39,924 nucleotides of DNA from Limnoglobus sp. (GTDB lineage Bacteria > Planctomycetota > Planctomycetia > Gemmatales > Gemmataceae): positions 1 to 39,924 of the forward strand of contig JANXNT010000696.1 in the NCBI GenBank assembly GCA_025353985.1. The letters run 5' to 3'. Below the pieces are notes generated by a model. The model ran no database searches. It saw only the letters and a program-made list of their open reading frames with translations, and was not told where the DNA came from. Positions 26,601 to 33,277 of this stretch are shown in pieces (position 1 is the first letter of the stretch; each line of letters opens with the position of its first letter). Position numbers and translations under genes: made by a program.

Positions 26601-28151
26601 CTTACCGTTCGCTTCGTCGATGGCGATACCGGCCGGGCGGCCGCCGTGGGCTTCTCGCAGGAGGCTGACGGCATCGTCTTCCGCTTCCGGACGCCGGCCG
26701 ACCTCGGTCTGGGGGAGACCCACCCCAACCGCTGCAAGCTGCGCGCGTTCCGCTCGGCGTACTTCCGCCAGCGCGTGAGGACCGACCCGACGCTTGTCGC
26801 CCTTGCCAACACGTTCCAGCGCGACTGGCTCGCCCAGATCTTCGTTTCCGCTCTGGCCGAGAGGGCGGTTGCGGACGGGGTGGGCGCGGAAGAGGGTTTG
26901 CGCCGGCTGACCGCGGGCGGACTGCCCGCGGCGTTGGCGGCCGTCCTCCGCGTGATCTTCCAGTCGATCCAACTGCCCGATGGCGGCGAGGTGAGCCAAA
27001 AGGTCCACGACGCGCTGCTCGCTCTGTGCAACACGCCTGGCGTGGCGGATGCCCTCGCGGGGCTGGCTCCGATCCTGTGGCGCCCCCTCGACGCGGACGG
27101 GCTGCGATGGGCCGCGGCCCGCTACAAGGCGACCCTCGGAGGGGCGCTCCTCGAAGCCTGCCAGCAGTCCTGCCCGCAGATGGAGAGCGGCGACCTCTAC
27201 CTCGACATCGAGCCGGGGCCGAGGCCCGCCGAGTCGCCGCCTTTGCCGGAAGGAATCGAGGAGGTGTGGATCACCGAATCGAGCGTCGGGGGCGGCGGCG
27301 TCGTGGAGGAGATCTTGCGGGTCTACGCCGACGACCCGCGGCGGTTCTTCCGTATCGCGGAGAGCGCACTGGCGGCCACGGACTTCGAGATCGTGGCCCG
27401 GGAGTTGGCGCGGATCCTGTCACTCACCGGGAGCGACCCGGCGATCGACGGCGCGCTGGCCGCGATCCGGGCGGCTCCGGACCACGCCGCCCTGTCTCGC
27501 GCCGCCGCCGCCCTGCGTGCCGAGCTTTCCCGGCGGGGGATCGTCGTCAACCACGCCGTCATGAGCGCCGTGTTCAGCCGGGTGCTCCGCCCCGGGTCCT
27601 CTCCGCTGACCGACGCCTTGCTCCGCGAACTCTCCGAAGGATGGGACGCCGCGGAGGAATTGGTCGGCGTCGAGATCGACACGCGAGTATACGCCTACGT
27701 CGCGTCCGGCATGCCTCAGGTGCGCGCCGCCCTGGAGGCGACCGGCATCGGCCCGGCGCAAGACCCCTTCTGGCGGTTCCAGACCGTCTACGGGCTTCTC
27801 TGGGCGAGGGGCTACGAGGTGCGGGCACTGGGGCTGTCGTTCTACAATCCGTTCGCCGAGTCCGTCCCCCCCGACCGCGAGATGCTCCTCGACCTGCTGC
27901 AGGCGGGGGAGCCGTCCGTCCCGTTGGCCCCCGGCTGGGAAGTAGCGATCGGGACCGCCCTGGCGGAGCGCGGGGCGGTACGCGTCGTCGCGCCGCCTGC
28001 GGACCGCGCCGCCCTCAAGGAGGCCATTCTCAGGCTGGCCGCCGAGCCCGTAGAGGCCGGCTTCCTCCACCTCTACCCCACCGTGGTTGGCGTCGCCCAC
28101 GAGGCGAACGGCCTGGCCGTAACCCTTGACATGAGAGAGGTGCTGCCGTGA
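23601..28151 (+). CDS. dpdJ: DpdJ, giant DEAH-box helicase
   Basis: A 1516-residue superfamily 2 helicase, the largest protein here. Walker A is AGTGTGKT at about 190-197 and DEAH in LLDEAHTYTG at about 379. Between them lies a zinc-ribbon insert with CPFLRCPRCGGD near 289 and a second Cys pair near 316-322. Helicase motif V/VI sequences (ATAALEVGYNDPDVG, QRKGRAGRRRD) fall near 593-635. The long C-terminal 850 residues have no clear enzymatic motif. The layout resembles DrmA-type or DUF1998-type defence helicases. It ends in a 4-bp GTGA overlap with dpdK, the PLD nuclease, a physical coupling that suggests helicase-nuclease cooperation. Salmonella dpdJ was only possibly involved in restriction. 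Confidence 0.87.
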   Translation: MSTELNALSRELLERLEREEEKLLAWGVVDGGFTESEVDGIAQAIVEDRGSDLVAADLRQALFDRRLLFAFREGFLEPHRTRMGEAVRLFSKLRQMFPNRPWRLAPTLVADFRFARRPRRYPRREIDSDGVFDRLASDLRLSERRRQALSALLRIGEGDPLRLAEFQFQATRRTLLDLEGRYSRGLIVCAGTGTGKTLAFYLPALTHLAGIVERNEFWTKAVAIYPRNELLKDQLSETYAEARRLDDLLLRHTGRKLTIAAFFGDTPRQAADLARYGNWGEMRAGGFVCPFLRCPRCGGDLLWRSSDAERGVEALHCATASCGASVGGDEVILTRQRMCKTPPDVLFTTTEMLNRQMSNSQYGHVFGLGPNTRRPHLMLLDEAHTYTGTSGAQAALLLRRYQHAVGSRMLFTGLSATLRGAAEFFGQLVGLRPGSAEEVSPKESELDPEAQSVEYVMALRGDPVSGTSLLSTSIQTAMLLRRVLDPAGPSPSLGLYGSRVFAFTDDLDVTNRLYNNLQDAEGLDSWNRPAAGGTVLASLRSAAQPENGIRLPAGQSWQMCEDIGHPYGLARPLRLSRTSSQDAGVEQGSDVVVATAALEVGYNDPDVGAVMQHKAPRDWAAFLQRKGRAGRRRDMRPWTAVVLSDYGRDRLAYQSYDQLFDPELPLRFLPVKNRYVLRMQTALSLMDWVARELPPGTPQGSVWADFSGPEERTGWWWDNVRARQGHALRILGEVLDGDEARCKSLENHLRLSLGLTEEETQAVLWDAPRPVMTAVVPTIHRRLETGWRRVREGNAEPALDHQVRDHPLPDFVPQQLFGDLNLPEVEIVIAPQQRGQDEESIFMPIVQSMRTLAPGRVTRRFGYRHAFAHHWMAPPDLQSPDQTMAVEAYCEVYDEAGAFQVWEGGAARDVRCVRPWKLRPTRPPGQVAITSNAQLVWRSQLGPGREDERLCFAPPRGSAWEPILAQSGFFTHNDRNHVLVRRFAVASRASLSFRDGNTADLTVRFVDGDTGRAAAVGFSQEADGIVFRFRTPADLGLGETHPNRCKLRAFRSAYFRQRVRTDPTLVALANTFQRDWLAQIFVSALAERAVADGVGAEEGLRRLTAGGLPAALAAVLRVIFQSIQLPDGGEVSQKVHDALLALCNTPGVADALAGLAPILWRPLDADGLRWAAARYKATLGGALLEACQQSCPQMESGDLYLDIEPGPRPAESPPLPEGIEEVWITESSVGGGGVVEEILRVYADDPRRFFRIAESALAATDFEIVARELARILSLTGSDPAIDGALAAIRAAPDHAALSRAAAALRAELSRRGIVVNHAVMSAVFSRVLRPGSSPLTDALLRELSEGWDAAEELVGVEIDTRVYAYVASGMPQVRAALEATGIGPAQDPFWRFQTVYGLLWARGYEVRALGLSFYNPFAESVPPDREMLLDLLQAGEPSVPLAPGWEVAIGTALAERGAVRVVAPPADRAALKEAILRLAAEPVEAGFLHLYPTVVGVAHEANGLAVTLDMREVLP

Positions 28152-28672
28152 CGACGGCGACCGGAAGAATCATTCACACCCGGTCGAGCGCCCTCCAGGT
28201 GCCAGACCTGCTCCAGGCAGTGTTCACCGCCGAACTGCTCTGCCCCAGCAGGTGCCTTTGGCTCGTCTCGCCTTGGGTGTCCGACATCCCGATCCTCGAC
28301 AACCGCACCAACGGCTTCTCGCCGATCGAGCCGCGGTGGGCCAGATCGCGCGTAAGCCTCAGCCAGGTCCTCGGCAGGCTGCTCGAACTCGGGACGACCG
28401 TCCGCATCGCCACGCGGCCCGACGACCACAACCGCGCGTTTCTGGAGAGGATGCGCCGCTTGGCGGAGCCTGACGGGCTGCCCCTGGTGCTCCACTCCGC
28501 GGAGGAGTTGCACGAGAAAGGGATCCTGGGGGACGGGTTCTACCTGTCGGGGTCGATGAATTTCACCTTCAACGGGATCTCGCTCAACGAAGAGGCGGTC
28601 CACTACAGCGTCGACGCCGCCTTCGTCGCAAAGAACCGCATCCACCTCTCGGACCGCTGGGGGGCGAGTTGA
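28148..28672 (+). CDS. dpdK: DpdK, phospholipase D-like nuclease
   Basis: A 174-residue protein of the PLD superfamily, starting at a GTG inside the dpdJ stop (4-bp overlap). One HKD motif is visible: H122-x-K124, D129 and the GSMN segment at 135-138. A single motif means it should act as a dimer, as in Nuc and BfiI-type enzymes. It is the most plausible DNA-cutting component of the canonical Dpd restriction arm, and Salmonella dpdK is required for that phenotype. Its stop is 1 bp before the dpdD start. Short length and single HKD are normal for the family. Confidence 0.88.
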   Translation: MTTATGRIIHTRSSALQVPDLLQAVFTAELLCPSRCLWLVSPWVSDIPILDNRTNGFSPIEPRWARSRVSLSQVLGRLLELGTTVRIATRPDDHNRAFLERMRRLAEPDGLPLVLHSAEELHEKGILGDGFYLSGSMNFTFNGISLNEEAVHYSVDAAFVAKNRIHLSDRWGAS

Positions 28673-28673
28673 A

Positions 28674-30920
28674 ATGAGCGACGCGCCCCTTCCCGAGGTC
28701 CGGGCCTTCCTCGGCTCGTTCTTCGCCTCGCCGAACAAACTCAAGCCGGACAGCAAGCCCGAGCTGGCCCATTGGGTGGGGAGGCTGAACGGCTCTTCCC
28801 CCCAGACCACGGTCCTGCCCTGCTGGCGTCAGGGGAGCGACGTCGACTGGTACGGCCTCGCCTTCGACGACCGCGGCCTGCGTGCGCTCGGGGAGAGCCT
28901 GACGGCGTTCGTCGGGCCGAGCCACACCACTTTCCGGGGTCGGGTGGCGGAGTTGGACCCGGCCGACCCGATCGACGCCGCCATCGCCTCCCTGACGGGT
29001 GGGCGTGCCTTCAAGTTCCGCGGCCGGGAGCCCGCCGCAATTTGGCGCGCCCTCGACCGGATGCGGAACGTGTGGGCGCGAAGAGGGAACCGCGGAACCC
29101 AGACGGCCGCCCCGGTCGGGCGGGTGCTGCGCGAGTTCCACATGGCCCTCCAGGCCGCCGACCGCGACGCCGCCGTGGACGGCCTGCTGCGGTTGCGGTC
29201 GGAGTACCACATCGAAGGGGTGAACCTGCTTTTCCTCCGGGTGCAGATGCTCGAATCGCTGCGGTCCTGGCGGGAATTGCTCTCGATAAGAGAACTCCCG
29301 GACCTCCTGCGGTTGCGCCGGCCCCGCGCCGTCACCGAGGCAGTCGTCCGGGCCGTCTACCACGAGTCGCTCTCGTCGTTCGAGTTCCCCCCGAACCCGG
29401 CGGGCGCGTGCGCGGCCTTCCGCAACGCCGTCTACCCGAAATACGCGAGCCTCTTCGCCACCACGGCCGGGATGCACTCGCCCGAGGCCGCCAAAACGTG
29501 GGCGCTGCTCGCGGTCACCTCCGCGCCCCCGGACGTCCCAGCGTGCGACACCCTCTTGGCTCGCAAGGACCTCTCGGCGTCGGACCTGGCATTCATAGGT
29601 GCCCTCAGGGATGCGGCCGGCCCCGCCCCGACCCCCGCCCCGCCGGCGGACCCGTTCGACGCCGCCGCCGAGTTCGCAGCCAGGGGGGATTTCGACCGCG
29701 CCTTCCGCCTCGCGTCGGAGGCTTCCCCTTCCCCCGGCCGGGCGAGGCTGCTCTGCGAGTGCGCCGTGGAACTCGACGCCCTCGACGCGAGGGCGGCCGC
29801 GGTCGCGGCGGTGAACGGCCTTTCTGACGCGGAACGCACGGCCTTCCTGGGCCGGAGGTTGAACCAGCGGCTGTGGGATACGCTGCGGGGAGGCACGCCG
29901 GACGGGGATGGGGTTGCCGAGGTTGATCCGCCACCGGCGGACTGGTGCGGGTGGCTGGAGCGACTCGACTCGCAGGACGGCCAGGGGGACGTCCGGGACC
30001 TGGCGCGCCGCGGCGCCACCGAGTGGGAAGTGGCCTCGTTCATCGACGCCGACGGGGCGGCCGAGCGTTTCATCGGCCTGCTCCAGAAGAACCGTTCGCA
30101 GTCTGCGGAGAACGCCCTGCGGGACTGCCTGCCCTACCTGGTGGGGTTCTTCGGGCGGGACAAGTCGTGGCCCAACCCCCGCCTCGCCGGTGCCTACCGG
30201 GCACTGATGGAGTTGCTGTTCTACAGCACGAACGGCGGACGCCCCGACCTTGTCGTGTTCAACGACTTCCTCGACGCCCTGTTGACCCTGGGGCCAACGG
30301 CGGCCGAGTACCGGGACCTCGCGTCCTACTGCGGGCAGCTGTGGTCACGGTTCGCCGCGCCCTCGACCGCCGACTGGGCGACCGAGGCGCTGGACTTGCT
30401 CGCGGCTCAGGCGTGCCCGGACGCCCCGGCTAGGGCCGAGTTCTTCCAGTCCGTGTTCGACCGCGCGGCGGCCTTCAACCGTCACCTCTCTCCGGAGCAG
30501 CGCGAGTTGCTGCGGCTCGCGGCCGCCGACCTGGGGGCCGCCGTAGCCGCCGAGGGCTACTTCCCCGACGACCAGGCGGAACAGGGCGACGAGCCGGACA
30601 CGCTTGCCGCCATCGCGTCGGCGTCCGTGGCGGCCTACACGCTCTCGGAGCGCGCGGCGGCTCGGTTCAAGCGGGTCCTGGAGGCGAGGGCCCCCGGCGT
30701 GTCGGTGACCTTGATGCACGACTTGGACGGGAGTAAGCGGCTCCAGCAGCACGCGCGGCAGGCGGACGTGTTCGTGATGGTCGCCTCCTCGGCCACCCAC
30801 GCGGCCACGGACTGCATCCAGGCGAACCGCCCTCACGCGAAGCCGCTGCTGATTCCCGCCGGCAAGGGAGCAGCGAGTATGCTGGCCGCCGTCCGGGCAT
30901 ACTGCGAAGGCATGGGGTGA
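28674..30920 (+). CDS. dpdD: DpdD-like protein
   Basis: A 748-residue protein one base after dpdK. The N-terminal 200 residues form a compact domain with WYGLAFDDRGLRALGESL; the middle is helical, repeat-like and Ala-rich. The last 80 residues (about 670-745) read like a small Rossmann-type domain with DVFVMVASSATHAATDCI and a conserved-looking KPLLIPAGKGAASM, reminiscent of DUF2325. No nuclease or helicase motif is present. Named DpdD from size and membership of the cluster; in Salmonella the gene is needed for restriction. Here it comes after dpdK rather than near dpdC. The call is the least certain of the large genes. The C-terminal domain may sense a ligand. Confidence 0.68.
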   Translation: MSDAPLPEVRAFLGSFFASPNKLKPDSKPELAHWVGRLNGSSPQTTVLPCWRQGSDVDWYGLAFDDRGLRALGESLTAFVGPSHTTFRGRVAELDPADPIDAAIASLTGGRAFKFRGREPAAIWRALDRMRNVWARRGNRGTQTAAPVGRVLREFHMALQAADRDAAVDGLLRLRSEYHIEGVNLLFLRVQMLESLRSWRELLSIRELPDLLRLRRPRAVTEAVVRAVYHESLSSFEFPPNPAGACAAFRNAVYPKYASLFATTAGMHSPEAAKTWALLAVTSAPPDVPACDTLLARKDLSASDLAFIGALRDAAGPAPTPAPPADPFDAAAEFAARGDFDRAFRLASEASPSPGRARLLCECAVELDALDARAAAVAAVNGLSDAERTAFLGRRLNQRLWDTLRGGTPDGDGVAEVDPPPADWCGWLERLDSQDGQGDVRDLARRGATEWEVASFIDADGAAERFIGLLQKNRSQSAENALRDCLPYLVGFFGRDKSWPNPRLAGAYRALMELLFYSTNGGRPDLVVFNDFLDALLTLGPTAAEYRDLASYCGQLWSRFAAPSTADWATEALDLLAAQACPDAPARAEFFQSVFDRAAAFNRHLSPEQRELLRLAAADLGAAVAAEGYFPDDQAEQGDEPDTLAAIASASVAAYTLSERAAARFKRVLEARAPGVSVTLMHDLDGSKRLQQHARQADVFVMVASSATHAATDCIQANRPHAKPLLIPAGKGAASMLAAVRAYCEGMG

Positions 30921-30971
30921 GAAACACGGGGGCGGCCATGGTGGCTGATCTGGGGAGGGGTTTGGACTGCC

Positions 30972-31817
30972 ATGCCGAAGAAGGACATGACCGCGGGGGA
31001 GCGACTGTGCACGTTCATCCGCCGCGAGGTGCTGTCGGCCGACCTGTGGACGCAGGTCGCCACCTCCCTCGCGCCGGTGGCCCGATCCGCCGAACTGACG
31101 GACTTCTTCGAGGAGGTCACCTCGGTGCATTTGACCGGACGGTTGGTTATGGGCGGCCGCGACATATCAGAAGAAGTCGGAACGGTCGATCAGATCGCCT
31201 CGGAGGAGTTCGAGCAGCAATTCCTCGGCTTCGTTCGCGAAACGACCGAATTGTCGGGGAGGAGGCGCAAGGAAGTTGAAGGGCGGCTCGTGGCGCTCGG
31301 GGCGGATGCGGTCCGCGCGGCGAGGAAAAGTGAAATCCCCCCGGGCGTGGCGAAGGCCGTGAGGCGATTCGCCGAGACCAAACACCGGCACTGCTACCTC
31401 TGCGGGCGTTCGCTCGTCTTCGCCACCGAGGACACGCTCCTTCAGTTGACATCGGAGGAACGCAAGCTCGTGTACGAGGCGGAACACGTCTGGCCCCAGT
31501 CCTACGGCGGGGACAGTGACGAGGACAACCTGCTGCCCGCCTGTAGCAGTTGCAATCGGGCGAAGGACAACTACCCCACATGGGCGATGGTCGACGTTCA
31601 GTCCATCTCCCTGGGCATCAACCCGCGCCACGAGGTGCTCGACCGCATGTCCGGCACTCACCGCTTCGCGATGCTGTCCCGGGCGGCCCTCGGCGTAGCC
31701 CACCGGCAACGCATATCACTGAAAGAGGCGTACGTCGAGGTCGGCCCCGGCGTCAGCCCGCGCGTCCTTAGGATGAACGATGCGGCCGATTTCTTCAACA
31801 TGGGCAACATCCGGTGA
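30972..31817 (+). CDS. HNH endonuclease
   Basis: A 281-residue protein with a C-terminal HNH/ENDO VII-type domain. The zinc pair is C141/C144 (HCYLCG) with C191/C194 (CSSCN); the catalytic motif is EHVWP with H172, and N186 lies in DEDNLLPAC. The N-terminal 130 residues are helical and unrecognised and may recruit the enzyme. A GGGGAGGGG tract lies about 10-20 nt before the ATG. It lies 51 bp after dpdD and 10 bp before a DGQHR gene and is co-directional with the restriction operon. It is not one of the eleven canonical dpd genes. It may supply an additional or alternative cutting activity, or be a separate HNH/DGQHR module that arrived with the island. Confidence 0.9.
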   Translation: MPKKDMTAGERLCTFIRREVLSADLWTQVATSLAPVARSAELTDFFEEVTSVHLTGRLVMGGRDISEEVGTVDQIASEEFEQQFLGFVRETTELSGRRRKEVEGRLVALGADAVRAARKSEIPPGVAKAVRRFAETKHRHCYLCGRSLVFATEDTLLQLTSEERKLVYEAEHVWPQSYGGDSDEDNLLPACSSCNRAKDNYPTWAMVDVQSISLGINPRHEVLDRMSGTHRFAMLSRAALGVAHRQRISLKEAYVEVGPGVSPRVLRMNDAADFFNMGNIR

Positions 31818-31827
31818 GGGCAGAGCT

Positions 31828-32955
31828 ATGATACCGTTCAAATACCCGTGCTTCCTGCTCCAACAGCGGAAAGGCGAGAAGGCGTCCCCGACTTTCTGCA
31901 TGTTCTACGCGCCGGTGGGAGAGATCCTCCGGTGGGCGGCGATCGAGAGGATCGAGGCGCGGAAGGGGGCGGTCCAGAGGGCGATGAACCCCGGCAGGGT
32001 GCGTGGCGTCAAGCGGTTCTTTTCCGAAGACAAGCGAAACACTATCCCGACCTCCGTCATCGTCACTTTGAAGGTGGGTGCGGAAGGCCTGCAGGCCGTC
32101 CAGACCTCGGGGGCGGACAAGATTGAACTCCACGTCCTGGCGTTCGAGATACCCGACGATGTGGCGGACAAGGACAAGCCCGGGCTCGTCGTCGATGGCC
32201 AGCACCGACTGCTCGGGATGCGGGACTTCAGCCCGGAACTCCAGATCCCGGTCGTCGCGCTGATCGACCCGGACGGGCTGGAAACGGCGTTCCAGTTCCT
32301 CGTCATCAACAACAAGTCGTCGAAGGTTCCGACCGACCATATCAGGTCTTTAGCGCTGGAGTACTCGACGGAGGGGCTCGAGCAGCGCCTTCGCACGGCG
32401 CGACTGTCCCTGAACGAGAACTTCCTTTTCGTGGGGCAAGTGAACGGGGAGGAGGGCAGCCCGTTCAAAGACCTGATCGACTGGCCCGCGAACAGGACGG
32501 GGAAAGGGATCGTCGTCCCCGCCGCCATCGAGCAGTCACTCCAGTACATCCAGGACCAGAACCTGAAGGACTTGCGGGACGGCGACCCGCTGATGGAGTT
32601 CTTCTACGCAGTGTGGACGGCGATCCGAACCGCATGGCCGAACCTCTGGAAAAAGGACTCGAAGCTGCTCGATAAGGTCGGCGTGATCTGCATGTCGCAG
32701 TACGTGACCGACTCGCTGGCCAAGCTGTACGAATGGGGCGAACTCGACCTCGCCGACCCCGAGCAGGTCCTCATGCGGACGCAATCGCTGCTCAAGAACC
32801 AGACTCCGGAGTTCTGGACGAAGCCTTGGAAATCGACGAGTTACGACACGCGGGTAGGGCGGCAACTCATCATCGACGACCTCGTCCAGATCACCCGGAA
32901 CGTGCGGGGTGGCGACTCTTGGCACACCGACCTGAAGGTGGTGGGTGCGACCTGA
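31828..32955 (+). CDS. Third DGQHR-domain protein (DndB-like)
   Basis: A 375-residue protein. The start at 31828 (MIPFKYPCF) has GAGGGCAGAG just before it; a longer in-frame reading overlaps the HNH gene and is not favoured. The canonical DGQHR sits at 123-127 in LVVDGQHRLLGM, followed by VINNKSSKVPTDHIRSL. It differs from the two DpdB-type proteins, which carry DGQQR and share more with each other than with this one. DGQHR proteins include DndB, a regulator in phosphorothioate systems, and DpdB. Co-directional pairing with the HNH gene suggests a small two-gene unit in which this protein could recognise modified or unmodified DNA or control the nuclease. This is inference. Confidence 0.85.
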   Translation: MIPFKYPCFLLQQRKGEKASPTFCMFYAPVGEILRWAAIERIEARKGAVQRAMNPGRVRGVKRFFSEDKRNTIPTSVIVTLKVGAEGLQAVQTSGADKIELHVLAFEIPDDVADKDKPGLVVDGQHRLLGMRDFSPELQIPVVALIDPDGLETAFQFLVINNKSSKVPTDHIRSLALEYSTEGLEQRLRTARLSLNENFLFVGQVNGEEGSPFKDLIDWPANRTGKGIVVPAAIEQSLQYIQDQNLKDLRDGDPLMEFFYAVWTAIRTAWPNLWKKDSKLLDKVGVICMSQYVTDSLAKLYEWGELDLADPEQVLMRTQSLLKNQTPEFWTKPWKSTSYDTRVGRQLIIDDLVQITRNVRGGDSWHTDLKVVGAT

Positions 32956-33062
32956 TCGAGTCGCGCCGCCTGCTCGGCGAGTGTGCGACAGCGGACACCC
33001 CCTCGCTCAGCGACACGATGCTGGATCGTGGGCTTGCGGAGCGGTATCGAGGCAAACGCTGA
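32952..33062 (+). other. Possible 3' remnant of a gene
   Basis: Directly after the DGQHR gene, a different frame stays open for 36 codons with coding-like G/C third positions and ends at TGA 33060-33062. There is no ATG or GTG start at its head. It might be the tail of a gene cut by recombination, or chance. I do not recognise the peptide. Confidence 0.15.
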
Positions 33063-33075
33063 ACCTGAAACGACG

Positions 33076-33109
33076 AAAGCCCCCGGTACGCCGAAGCGCC
33101 GGGGGCTTT
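33076..33109 (+). terminator. Rho-independent terminator ending the restriction operon
   Basis: AAAGCCCCCGG at 33076-33086 pairs perfectly with CCGGGGGCTTT at 33099-33109 around a 12-nt loop, followed by TTTATCGTATT. It lies 121 bp after the last gene and before a convergent remnant, so it could work from both sides. No comparable hairpin was noticed at the short junctions between 12814 and 32955, consistent with one long transcript. Confidence 0.8.
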
Positions 33110-33277
33110 ATCGTATTCTGGCGGCCGTGCATTACCTGCCCTGTCTGCCATCCCGTCGCCGTCGGTCGTGGTTCGGCCGGGCCCTCAACCCCGCTGCGGC
33201 CCCGACGAACTACGGCCAGAGGCGGCGGTGCCTGACACGCCATCCTTGAACCGGAGGGAGTGGGTGGAGGGGCCGCC

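Noticed and set aside
27026..28129. 367-codon plus-strand frame overlapping the end of dpdJ
   Set aside because: Arg/Gly/Pro-rich out-of-frame reading of dpdJ; dpdJ continues in frame to its coupled junction with dpdK.
7287..32955. Dnd phosphorothioate or BREX system
   Set aside because: No DndC/DndD-type sulfur genes, no PglX methylase and no PglZ are present; the TGT-like DpdA and QueE point to 7-deazaguanine modification.
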